Shown: piece after piece, positions 13,879 to 20,029 of the stretch
How positions within the stretch are numbered: position 1 is the first letter of the stretch
How the letters are laid out: each line of letters starts with the position of its first letter
NCBI GenBank assembly: GCA_019116455.1
Contig: DXBR01000093.1
Coordinates: 1 to 20,029, forward strand
From: Anaerobutyricum stercoris
GTDB taxonomy: Bacteria > Bacillota > Clostridia > Lachnospirales > Lachnospiraceae
Reading direction: 5' to 3'
DNA length: 20,029 nucleotides
The notes under the pieces: generated by a model
Database searches by the model: none
The model's input: the letters and a program-made list of their open reading frames with translations, nothing else
Told to the model about the DNA's origin: nothing
Made by a program: the position numbers and the translations under genes

Positions 13879-13944
13879 TTTTTTCTCCTTTCCTGACGCA
13901 CCTGCTGCGTCAATCCTGGTAGATTTGAAAGTTTACTTCCAAAC

Positions 13945-14316
13945 TTATCCTCCATAAAACATCGCCAGCAACTCCTGCAAAGTCTCCAGCGGAATGTCAT
14001 TCATACGGCCGATATCTGCCGCCATCTGTAAATGTTCCTCCGCCAGTCGCTGCTGCTGCTCTTTATAAAATTCCTTGTTCTGTGCCGATACGAAGCTTCC
14101 ACGCCCCACGGCGGTTTCGATAAACCCGTCTCTTTGCAGCTCTTCATAGGCCTTTCGAACAGTAATTACACTGACATGGAGAGTCTTTGCCAGGGACCGA
14201 ACAGAAGGAATCGTGTCTCCAGCCTGCAACTCTCCGTTCATAATCATTGCCTTTACCTGAGAAGTAATCTGTTTATAGATAGGTTTATCTGCATTATTAC
14301 TGATGATAATCTGCAT
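13945..14316 (-). CDS. GntR-family transcriptional regulator, YtrA type
   Basis: 123 residues, the short YtrA subfamily length. Seen: N-terminal winged helix with PIYKQITSQVKAMIMNGEL, GDTIPSVRSLAKTLHVSVIT, VRKAYEELQRDGFIETAVGR and GSFV (residues 12-79), then a short helical dimerisation tail (about 80-123) too small for a ligand-binding domain. Known: YtrA-type regulators repress their own operon, usually an ABC transporter, as here with ATPase and permease next in line. The start at 14316 has GAAGG about 9 bases upstream. Its promoter carries a perfect inverted repeat over the -10/+1 region, the likely operator. The tail ends in LLAMFYGG. Confidence 0.92.
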   Translation of the reverse strand: MQIIISNNADKPIYKQITSQVKAMIMNGELQAGDTIPSVRSLAKTLHVSVITVRKAYEELQRDGFIETAVGRGSFVSAQNKEFYKEQQQRLAEEHLQMAADIGRMNDIPLETLQELLAMFYGG

Positions 14317-14354
14317 ATACAGGCGCCTTCTCTCTTAAATAATTGACATTTAAA

Positions 14355-14403
14355 TGTGCTTATTGAGTAAGCACATCATACTCATAGTGTGATGGTTTGT
14401 CAA
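14355..14403 (-). promoter_or_regulatory. Promoter and palindromic operator of the gntR-ABC operon
   Basis: Minus strand: perfect TTGACA (14398-14403), 17-base spacer, TATGAT (14375-14380). Starting at the first base after the -10 is TGTGCTTA-N5-TAAGCACA (14355-14375), a perfect 8-bp inverted repeat covering the expected transcription start near 14368. A repressor bound there would block RNA polymerase; the GntR protein encoded downstream is the obvious candidate. Confidence 0.8.
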
Positions 14404-14587
14404 GAGGGGTACGAAACTTAAATAAAAAGATCTGTCAGCAGAATTTTTTATACAAAAAAATATCCCGCAGTACTAATATGCTGTTTACCTACAAAATATT
14501 ATTTCTTGGTATTCGATGCGACACAGCATACCAGATAACCTGGCAGGATATTTTATATTTCAATTATATATGTCTACTTTTACATTT

Positions 14588-16162
14588 CTACTTTACATAT
14601 TTTTCAATCATACATTCATGCTTTTTGCTCTCCCTATCATAGGCAATTCCAACCAAAAGCAGATTATCCATGTAATCTTCCAATGCGCCGGCATATTGCT
14701 TTTCTTTTATCTGTTTAATGGCTCCCTGTACAGAATGGTTCCATTTCAGTTCAACTATCAGAGCCGGCTTACTTACATGTTTCCGTGGGATAAATACCAT
14801 ATCAGCATAGCCTTTTCCCGCTGGATATTCCCGTATTATCGTATAATCTTTCTTCGCCGTATAATATGCAATGGTTATAGCACAGCTTAACGCTAACTCA
14901 TTATTATAGGACAGAATCGAAGCATTGGACATGTGTGCCTTGTCCAGTTCAGCAGCTACGGTTTCGGCATCCATCCGAATGGTAGCCTCCAATAATTCCT
15001 CCGATGCCTGCAGCGCCGCCGAGATTCCTTCCCATCCGCTATACTCCACCGCATTTTTAAATTCATCAGAAATCTCCTGATTAGGAATAAAAACTTCTTT
15101 GCTTTTCGAATCATAGGCCAGATATCCCAGATGGATTAACAATGTCAAAACATCATCCTTGTTTTTTATATTTGACATATCATTCTGGAAGGTTCTTGTA
15201 TTAATTTTGCATTGAAGCCCTCCCAGCATGGAAATAATAGCCTCTTTTAAACCATCCAGGTTCATATCTATATAATATTTTAAAGATTCATACGTCTCTG
15301 TTTCTGTCCAATAATCGCCAAATTCTCCGTTTTTTATTGCCTGAATGATAGAATTCGGACTGTATACCGATGGTATCCTGCTGAAAGAATATCCGTCATA
15401 CCATCTTTTTGCTTCGTCAAAATCCAGTTGATAGTCTTCACACAGCCTTTTTACTTCTTCTTCTGTAAATCCAACATATTCCGCCAGCTTTGCCGGCTGT
15501 ATCATTGTGTACTCCTGAAAATCTGTCAGCGCCGACTGCGTACCATACTTTTTGATAGGAAGGATTCCGGTCATATAAGCTGCTTCGATCATCTTATCTG
15601 TCACGCTGCTTTTAAACATTCCACGCAGCAGCTGAAGATATTCTTTCTGCAGAACCACATTTTCTTTTGCCTCTCTGAACAAAGCATCCCATTCATCGAT
15701 AATAACAATAAATTTATCTCCTGTCCTGTCACTGATATCACTTAATGCAACAGGCAAAGACTTCTGCTCCACTGTGCTGTCAGGAAAGGCATTTTGCAGC
15801 TCTTTGATGACTTCCCGCTGCATATACTTCACGGTATCTTCCACATGCTCTGCAGTAGATATAAACCATGTAATATCAAGATAAATAACATTATAGCGAT
15901 TTCTGTACTTTTCGAAACTTTCTGTATCTGCTATCTTTAAATCCCTGAATAATTCAGACGAATCACAAGCTTTATCATAATAGGCACACAGCATCTGCGT
16001 GGCAAATGACTTGCCAAAACGTCTTGGTCTGCTGACACAGGTCAGCTTTTCTTTTGTTCCAAGGGTACTGTTTACAAAATCAATCAACATTGATTTGTCA
16101 ACATATAATCCTTTACGGATGGATGCAAATCCCGCATTTCCCAAATTCAAATACCGACCCAT
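14588..16162 (-). CDS. AAA-ATPase-like/PD-(D/E)XK nuclease family protein
   Basis: 524 residues from ATG 16162, chosen for AGGAG 8 bases upstream; an in-frame ATG at 16216 lacks one. Seen: an N-terminal AAA-ATPase_like domain with YVDKSMLIDF, the degenerate P-loop SRPRRFGKSFATQM (44-57), Walker B KFIVIIDEWDALF (150-162), then YMTGILPIKKYG and WYDGYSF, family hallmarks; at the C-terminus GYADMVFIPR...ALIVELKW with Asp454, Glu471 and Lys473, the PD-(D/E)XK nuclease triad. Known: these DUF1703-type proteins are found in many copies in Bacteroidetes, Clostridia and Fusobacteria; the function is not established, with DNA cleavage or defence suggested. The gene and its flanks are clearly more AT-rich than neighbours, hinting at transfer. 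It is monocistronic with its own promoter. Confidence 0.88.
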   Translation of the reverse strand: MGRYLNLGNAGFASIRKGLYVDKSMLIDFVNSTLGTKEKLTCVSRPRRFGKSFATQMLCAYYDKACDSSELFRDLKIADTESFEKYRNRYNVIYLDITWFISTAEHVEDTVKYMQREVIKELQNAFPDSTVEQKSLPVALSDISDRTGDKFIVIIDEWDALFREAKENVVLQKEYLQLLRGMFKSSVTDKMIEAAYMTGILPIKKYGTQSALTDFQEYTMIQPAKLAEYVGFTEEEVKRLCEDYQLDFDEAKRWYDGYSFSRIPSVYSPNSIIQAIKNGEFGDYWTETETYESLKYYIDMNLDGLKEAIISMLGGLQCKINTRTFQNDMSNIKNKDDVLTLLIHLGYLAYDSKSKEVFIPNQEISDEFKNAVEYSGWEGISAALQASEELLEATIRMDAETVAAELDKAHMSNASILSYNNELALSCAITIAYYTAKKDYTIIREYPAGKGYADMVFIPRKHVSKPALIVELKWNHSVQGAIKQIKEKQYAGALEDYMDNLLLVGIAYDRESKKHECMIEKYVK

Positions 16163-16286
16163 CTGCAACTCTCCTTCCCTGTCCATGTAGCACCTGTTTT
16201 TACAATTCCCGAACACTACTTCCTTTTATACTATCTGCATCGAGTCCTGACGTCACTCATTCCTGACAGTATTTATCTTAATAATC

Positions 16287-16316
16287 ATTATATCAAATTA
16301 TTCTTATACTGTACAA
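16287..16316 (-). promoter_or_regulatory. Candidate promoter of the AAA/PD-(D/E)XK gene
   Basis: Minus strand TTGTAC (16311-16316), 18-base spacer, perfect TATAAT (16287-16292); the leader would be about 118 bases. Background AT content is high here, so another TATAAA-like -10 nearer the gene (16226-16231) cannot be excluded. Confidence 0.45.
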
Positions 16317-16385
16317 GGCTCATCTATATACCTTGCGTATATTTCTATCTTATTGGAAGTTATTCTCCGTTGAAATATACATTCT

Positions 16386-17351
16386 CTATCCTTCCATTGT
16401 ATTTCCCGGAAACTCCCGGTACGCCAGCTTCTCTTTCCGGTACTCCCGCGGTGTGCAGCTGTAAAACCGTTTAAACATTTTGGAGAAATGACTGGGGCTG
16501 TCAAAACCGCAGGACACCGCCGTCTCCGAAATGCTCCTGGACGGTTCTCTGAGCAGAAGCTCCGCTCCCTGCATCACTCTGTATTTGAGCGCGTACTGTA
16601 TGGGCGACATCCGAAGATTACGTCTGAAACAGCGCAGGCATTCCCGCTCTCCAAGGGCCGCCGCTCCGGCAACGTCCGACAGACTGATATTCTCCTGATA
16701 ATGATGATGGATAAATTCCAGCATCTCCTGCATCCGGAGATTATCCTGATTCAGCCCCGTCCTGGTTCCTGCTCGGTTTCCTGTTCCGCTTCCTGTTTTC
16801 CCGTTTCCGTCGGTTTCCGGGAACTGCCCGCAGAGAAACAGGCAGATCTTCGATACATTTTCCCGAACCGTAAATTCAAAGCCCGGAACATCACCGGCCA
16901 GCGCTTCAAACGCCCTGGCAAAGCACCCGATTTGTTCCTGTCCGGTCTCGCCATTCAGATAATATCCGTCAAACGACGGATGATTGATGAGGGGCAAAAT
17001 GTATTTTACCGAGAAAGCTGATTCTTTCTCGCCCGCCACCAGCTTCGGATGGTAGACCAGCGACTGCAGTTCACATTCCGGCGCCGCTGAAATGTAATGG
17101 AGAATATTTGAGTTTATGATAAAACAGTCTCCCGCATTCAAATGATACGTTTTCGCCGGGAGCAGCAGCGTGAGCGCTCCGCTTTTTATGTATATGATTT
17201 CCATTTCCTCATGCCAGTGCCACGGAAACTCCCGCCTTGTCTGTTCACTATACCGGTCCCAGTATCCCGCACAGGGAAATTCAATGCTCCCGTGGGGTTT
17301 CAGCTCTTTCCGGCTGGGATTAATATTTATCGAACATGTATTCAGTCCCAT
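16386..17351 (-). CDS. AraC-family transcriptional regulator with cupin domain
   Basis: 321 residues from ATG 17351, chosen because AAGGAG lies 8 bases upstream; ATGs further up lack a site. Seen: an N-terminal cupin-type sensor domain with FPWHWHEEMEIIYIKSG and LNAGDCFIINSNILHYI (about 42-88), a linker, then a C-terminal pair of helix-turn-helix motifs: ISLSDVAGAAALGERECLRCFRRNLRMSPIQY and RSISETAVSCGFDSPSHFSKMFKRFYSCTPREYRK. Known: this layout is that of sugar- or small-molecule-responsive activators. The linker holds a simple-sequence run, GNGKTGSGTGNRAGTRTG, absent from a typical member. It is divergent from the PHP phosphoesterase gene 289 bases away, a natural regulatory target (inference). 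The interval 17352-17640 shows no convincing promoter pair for this gene. Confidence 0.9.
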   Translation of the reverse strand: MGLNTCSININPSRKELKPHGSIEFPCAGYWDRYSEQTRREFPWHWHEEMEIIYIKSGALTLLLPAKTYHLNAGDCFIINSNILHYISAAPECELQSLVYHPKLVAGEKESAFSVKYILPLINHPSFDGYYLNGETGQEQIGCFARAFEALAGDVPGFEFTVRENVSKICLFLCGQFPETDGNGKTGSGTGNRAGTRTGLNQDNLRMQEMLEFIHHHYQENISLSDVAGAAALGERECLRCFRRNLRMSPIQYALKYRVMQGAELLLREPSRSISETAVSCGFDSPSHFSKMFKRFYSCTPREYRKEKLAYREFPGNTMEG

Positions 17352-17640
17352 TTTTATACTCCTTATCATATTCCACTCAATCGCGATGACACTTTTCATC
17401 ATATTCCGGCCAATCACAATGTTTTTGCTGACAGATATTCCCTAATGGCCGTCAAAAAACACTCAAACACAGTAATGGTCGCTTTTGTTATAGTATATGT
17501 CCAGAATCGCCTTGTTTCAATACTTATATGGCGATATTCTTATCATAAATCTTAATTATATTCTCAGAGACAAACAGTGGCAACGCCACATTACGCCACA
17601 TTTTTCTCTGCATTTTTCAGGTTATCCACAGGAGGCTATC

Positions 17641-18540
17641 ATGATTGATTTACATATGCACAGTTATTACAGCAACGATGGGGAATTCTCCCCTTCAGAA
17701 CTGGTGAAGAAATGTACAGAGCAGGACATTTCTATCATGTCCATCGCGGATCATAACACAGTCCGGGCCACAGACGAAGCGCTGGAAGCCGCCCGCGCGT
17801 CGGGCATCGCCTTTCTTCCCGGCATAGAAATTGACTGCACCTATGAAAACACAAACTTTCATATGCTCGGCTACGGCATCCGCTGGCAAAACCGCATTTT
17901 TGCCGAAATCGAAAACAGTATACGCCGGCAGGGTCTGTCTGTCTCCCTGCACATGCTGGAAAAAACCCGGGAGCTGGGATTCGATGTGACGGAAGCCGAC
18001 ATGGAGCAAATGGCTGCCGGCAGTTACTGGCCGGAAACCTGGACCGGAGAAATGTTTGCGGAATTCCTTTTATCTCAACCGCAGTACAAGAACCACCCCC
18101 TTTTACTCCCGTACCGGGAAGGCGGCGCCCTCAGCGATAATCCATATGTGAACTTTTACTGGGATTACTATTCACAGGGAAAACCCTGCTATGCGGAAAT
18201 GTATTATCCTGACATGGAACAGATCATCGAAATCATCCATGAAAACGACGGTCTGGCGGTGCTGGCGCATCCGCACATCAACCTGAAGGGAAAGAACCAT
18301 CTCCTCGAAGGAATCATCAATTTGGGTATCGACGGCATCGAAGCATACAGCAGCTACCATTCTCAGACACAGATCAACGAGACACTGTCTGCCGCCCGGC
18401 AGCACGGACTATTCGTTACCTGCGGCAGCGATTTTCACGGAAAAACAAAGCCTTCCATCGAACTGCGGCAGCACGGCTGCACTCTGCCGGGAGAACAGAT
18501 GGAGAAGCAGATGGCACGGCTGCTGGAAAAAGCACTGTAA
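17641..18540 (+). CDS. PHP-domain metal-dependent phosphoesterase (YciV/TrpH-like)
   Basis: 299 residues from ATG 17641 with AGGAGG 6 bases upstream; the frame is open further up but has no good start. Seen: IDLHMHSYYSNDG (His5, His7), IADHNT (Asp37, His38), PGIEIDC (Glu63), VLAHPH (His210, His212) and CGSDFHG (Asp264, His266), the complete metal-binding set of PHP phosphoesterases. Known: relatives include E. coli RNase AM (YciV), which hydrolyses 3',5'-nucleotides and short RNA 5' ends. The insert between about residues 110 and 195 is large and rich in Tyr and Trp, as in clostridial PHP proteins of unknown substrate. A terminator follows at 18591. The divergent AraC gene may control it. Confidence 0.88.
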   Translation: MIDLHMHSYYSNDGEFSPSELVKKCTEQDISIMSIADHNTVRATDEALEAARASGIAFLPGIEIDCTYENTNFHMLGYGIRWQNRIFAEIENSIRRQGLSVSLHMLEKTRELGFDVTEADMEQMAAGSYWPETWTGEMFAEFLLSQPQYKNHPLLLPYREGGALSDNPYVNFYWDYYSQGKPCYAEMYYPDMEQIIEIIHENDGLAVLAHPHINLKGKNHLLEGIINLGIDGIEAYSSYHSQTQINETLSAARQHGLFVTCGSDFHGKTKPSIELRQHGCTLPGEQMEKQMARLLEKAL

Positions 18541-18590
18541 GAAAACAGTGGCGCAGCTGAAAAACTTTTGAAACTATCTTATAAAACAAT

Positions 18591-18626
18591 AAGGGGCGGT
18601 ATATGTAATCCCGCCTCTTTCTTTTT
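18591..18626 (+). terminator. Intrinsic terminator after the PHP gene
   Basis: AAGGGGCGG (18591-18599) pairs with CCGCCTCTT (18611-18619) including one G-U pair, with an 11-base loop, followed by TTTCTTTTT (18618-18626). It lies 50 bases after the PHP stop and just before the convergent PNPOx gene ends. Confidence 0.75.
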
Positions 18627-18649
18627 CTGTCATAAATATCTTTCATCTG

Positions 18650-19072
18650 TCAGAATGCAATCTCATACCGCACTCCCTCAGAAAACAGAATCCCTTCTGT
18701 CAAACGAATACAGAAGATACAGGTATTCTCATCATCGAAGTCCATGTGACCGTTTTCAATCCACTCGGAAAACGCCTGTTTTAATTTAGCGGCAATAGAC
18801 ACATTTTCTTCTTTTCCGTAATATCCCAGACTATACGCCTTACCATGAGCTGTAAACCACTCTCCGGAAACCGCCACCAAAGGATTTTTCTCTATATGAC
18901 GCATCTTATTGGACTGCGCATGCGTAATCACATAAAACGCCCCATCACTATAAAATGCGTTGACATTACGCACATAAGGCACATTATCTTCCGAAGTTGC
19001 CAGCGCGATCAGAGTATCTTTGCCAAACCGTTCTGTCAATATTCGTTCTGTTTTCTCATTTAATTTTTCCAT
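18650..19072 (-). CDS. Pyridoxamine 5'-phosphate oxidase-like flavoprotein
   Basis: 140 residues from ATG 19072 with GGAGG 7 bases upstream; the GTG two codons earlier overlaps the spacer. Seen: ILTERFGKDTLIALATSEDNVPYVRNVNAFYSDGAFYVITHAQSNKMRHIEKNPLVAVSGEW, the split-barrel pattern of the PNPOx-like superfamily: a first strand with LIALATS, V.Y.R.V.., FYV.T...S.KM.HI..NP.VAV. Known: members bind FMN, F420 or haem; small single-domain clostridial ones are mostly uncharacterised and this length (about 140) is usual. The C-terminus carries CIFCIRLTEGILFSEGVRYEI. A candidate promoter lies upstream. It is divergent from the PPC protein gene. Cofactor and substrate are unknown; a real pyridoxine oxidase is unlikely given the short length. 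Confidence 0.85.
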   Translation of the reverse strand: MEKLNEKTERILTERFGKDTLIALATSEDNVPYVRNVNAFYSDGAFYVITHAQSNKMRHIEKNPLVAVSGEWFTAHGKAYSLGYYGKEENVSIAAKLKQAFSEWIENGHMDFDDENTCIFCIRLTEGILFSEGVRYEIAF

Positions 19073-19099
19073 AAACACGCCTCCGAAATGCTTTTTCTT

Positions 19100-19128
19100 A
19101 CAATAATATATACCCTCTGTAAATGCAA
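19100..19128 (-). promoter_or_regulatory. Candidate promoter of the PNPOx-like gene
   Basis: Minus strand TTGCAT (19123-19128), 17-base spacer, TATTGT (19100-19105), giving a leader of about 20 bases before ATG 19072. The spacer contains further TATA-like bases, so the exact -10 is uncertain. Confidence 0.45.
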
Positions 19129-19201
19129 CGGTTATTTTTCACAATATCTGCCACAGAGTCAGAGATTATCAGCTGCAAAGATTCATATCTGCAAAAACAA
19201 T

Positions 19202-19230
19202 TTGACAAATACACCTTCCAGTCCTATGAT
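19202..19230 (+). promoter_or_regulatory. Promoter of the PPC-domain gene
   Basis: Perfect TTGACA (19202-19207), 17-base spacer and TATGAT (19225-19230). Transcription would start near 19237, giving a leader of about 70 bases. This argues for the start at 19309 and against in-frame ATGs further upstream. Confidence 0.7.
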
Positions 19231-19308
19231 GATTACATTGTAAAAAACATAAAATATGACCATTTCAGAGCAGCCCGCTCCATCTGCGCCGCTGCCAAAG
19301 GAGGAACC

Positions 19309-19728
19309 ATGGAATACAGAAGATTTGACAATACGATCATCGCGCGCATCGACAAAGGCGAAGAGATTCTGGAACAGGTAAAGGCCATCGCCCTTCAGGA
19401 GAATATCAAGCTTGCCAGTGTGCAGGCTCTCGGCACCGTCAATCATTTCATCGCCGGCGTCTTCAAGACTGACGAGAAAAAATATTACTCCAACACATTT
19501 GACGGCAGCTTTGAGATTGTATCCCTCACGGGAACCATCAACACCATGAACGATGAATTTTACTGTCATCTGCACATGAGTGCCGGCGACGACAAAGGCC
19601 ATGTCTTCGGCGGTCATCTGAACAAAGCCATTGTCAGCGCTACCTGCGAGATGGTCATTCAGATCATTGACGGCAAAGTGGACCGGTATTTTGATGAGGA
19701 GATTGGATTGAATCTGTTTCGGTTTTAA
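19309..19728 (+). CDS. PPC/DUF296-domain protein
   Basis: 139 residues from ATG 19309, which has AAAGGAGG just upstream and follows a consensus promoter. Seen: YRRFDNTIIARIDKGEEILEQVKAIALQENIKLASVQALG, then VNHFIAGVF, EIVSLTGTI, FYCHLHMSAGDDKGHVFGGHL and VSATCEMVIQII, which follow the PPC (plant and prokaryote conserved) domain closely, including the ALG...F, LTG and LH...D..G...GGHL signatures; the His residues of the last segment line up with the proposed metal site. Known: bacterial single-domain members form trimers and are described as putative DNA-binding proteins, but the function is not established. It is the last complete gene before a probable mobile-element boundary. Confidence 0.88.
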   Translation: MEYRRFDNTIIARIDKGEEILEQVKAIALQENIKLASVQALGTVNHFIAGVFKTDEKKYYSNTFDGSFEIVSLTGTINTMNDEFYCHLHMSAGDDKGHVFGGHLNKAIVSATCEMVIQIIDGKVDRYFDEEIGLNLFRF

Positions 19729-19742
19729 CTATGTATTAACGG

Positions 19743-19808
19743 AATTTTCATATTAGCTAAAAAAGGGGACGCAATGCTCGGTGGTCGTAAAACAGTAATA
19801 TGTGAATT
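19743..19808. repeat. Imperfect inverted repeat near the probable element junction
   Basis: AATTTTCATATTA (19743-19755) and TAATATGTGAATT (19796-19808) are inverted copies with 11 of 13 matches, 40 bases apart, around a GC-richer centre with GGGGACGC. It lies between the PPC gene and the recombinase 3' end, where an attachment site would be expected. AT-rich repeats can arise by chance. Confidence 0.4.
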
Positions 19809-19812
19809 TCTT

Positions 19813-19850
19813 GGAACAGGCATGATTTCGGTCATGCCTGTTCCGCTTTT
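19813..19850 (+). terminator. Strong hairpin overlapping the recombinase 3' end
   Basis: GGAACAGGCATGA (19813-19825) pairs perfectly with TCATGCCTGTTCC (19832-19844) around a TTTCGG loop, followed by GCTTTT. The U-run is on the plus strand, so it would stop transcripts from the PPC side; on the minus strand it could still protect or end the recombinase mRNA, whose stop codon is in the stem. Confidence 0.75.
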
Positions 19851-20029
19851 ATCAGTTCATCCACGGGAATATAGCCAACAAGGTCATATTCGATATGTAC
19901 CCTCTGTTTGCGTTTACCGCTGGACTTGTCCGGTGCCTCCACATAAACCGCCTTTACAAGCTCTCTGAGAGCATATGGCGTAAGTTCTGTGAGGTCGGTG
20001 TATCTGCGTGCCCGCTGAATAAACTGTTC
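19832..20029 (-). CDS. Serine site-specific recombinase, C-terminal 65 residues
   Basis: The frame is open from the right edge of the window to TGA at 19834-19832. Seen: FIQRARRYTDLTELTPYALR, ELVKAVYVEAPDKSSGKRKQ, then RVHIEYDLVGYIPVDELIKA. Known: the pattern LTELTP..L.ELV..V.V..PDKSSGKR.Q...I.Y...G is the C-terminal DUF4368 region of large serine recombinases (resolvase/invertase type) carried by integrative elements and transposons of Firmicutes. The catalytic domain and the zinc-ribbon/coiled-coil part lie outside the window. Recombinase genes of such elements usually sit at one end next to the attachment site, so an integrated element probably runs rightwards from here. Intactness cannot be judged. 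Confidence 0.8.
   Translation of the reverse strand, partial: EQFIQRARRYTDLTELTPYALRELVKAVYVEAPDKSSGKRKQRVHIEYDLVGYIPVDELIKAEQA

Noticed and set aside
13895..13911. GACGCA-N5-TGCGTC hairpin between gntR and the ABC ATPase gene as a terminator
   Set aside because: Stem of only six pairs with no U-run on the minus strand, followed directly by the ATPase ribosome site; at most a weak attenuator or mRNA processing site.

Overview
The window looks like chromosomal DNA from a low-to-mid GC Gram-positive anaerobe, most likely a Lachnospiraceae-type Clostridia. The grounds are strong AGGAGG-type ribosome binding sites, occasional GTG and TTG starts, a T-box leader with clostridial sequence habits, a YtrA-type GntR/ABC operon, a large AAA-ATPase-like/PD-(D/E)XK protein and a DUF4368-type serine recombinase tail at the right edge. 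I cannot name the species. There is no rRNA, tRNA, CRISPR array or complete insertion sequence.

Left part (1-5.1 kb): the start of a macro-domain hydrolase gene (cut by the window edge), a small membrane protein, then a two-gene operon on the minus strand: a DUF89/ARMT1-like phosphatase followed by xylulokinase. Next come a flavodoxin-like protein (plus) and a TauE/SafE-type permease (minus). The last codons of the permease gene are duplicated just downstream of it.

Two-component block (5.1-8.2 kb, minus strand): an 81-residue soluble protein with a TTG start, an internally duplicated small membrane protein, an OmpR-type response regulator, a sensor histidine kinase and, after a 93-bp gap, a GTG-started membrane protein. 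The response regulator lacks the first ~20 residues of its receiver domain, including the Mg-binding acidic pair.

T-box operon (8.4-11.3 kb, plus strand): a consensus promoter and a complete T-box leader. The specifier reads TGG and the antiterminator bulge is TGGC, and both independently indicate tRNA-Trp. It controls a GldA/YbdH-like iron-containing dehydrogenase and a YkvI-like membrane transporter. I infer a tryptophan-starvation-induced uptake or salvage unit, for example of an indole 2-hydroxy acid. Two inverted copies of an extragenic repeat flank the two genes.

ABC operon and decayed genes (11.4-14.4 kb, minus strand): a GntR repressor with a clear promoter and palindromic operator, an ABC ATPase and an ABC-2 permease. 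Behind them lie two eroding genes: one seems to have lost its ATG (TAATG to TAATA), the other has a frameshift in an A-run and probably deletions. A ~92-bp imperfect palindrome follows them.

Right part (14.5-20 kb): an AT-rich AAA-ATPase-like/PD-(D/E)XK gene, an AraC regulator divergent from a PHP-family phosphoesterase, a PNPOx-like flavoprotein divergent from a PPC/DUF296 protein, and finally the C-terminus of a serine site-specific recombinase. The last suggests that an integrated mobile element begins between about 19.73 and 19.83 kb and continues beyond the window.
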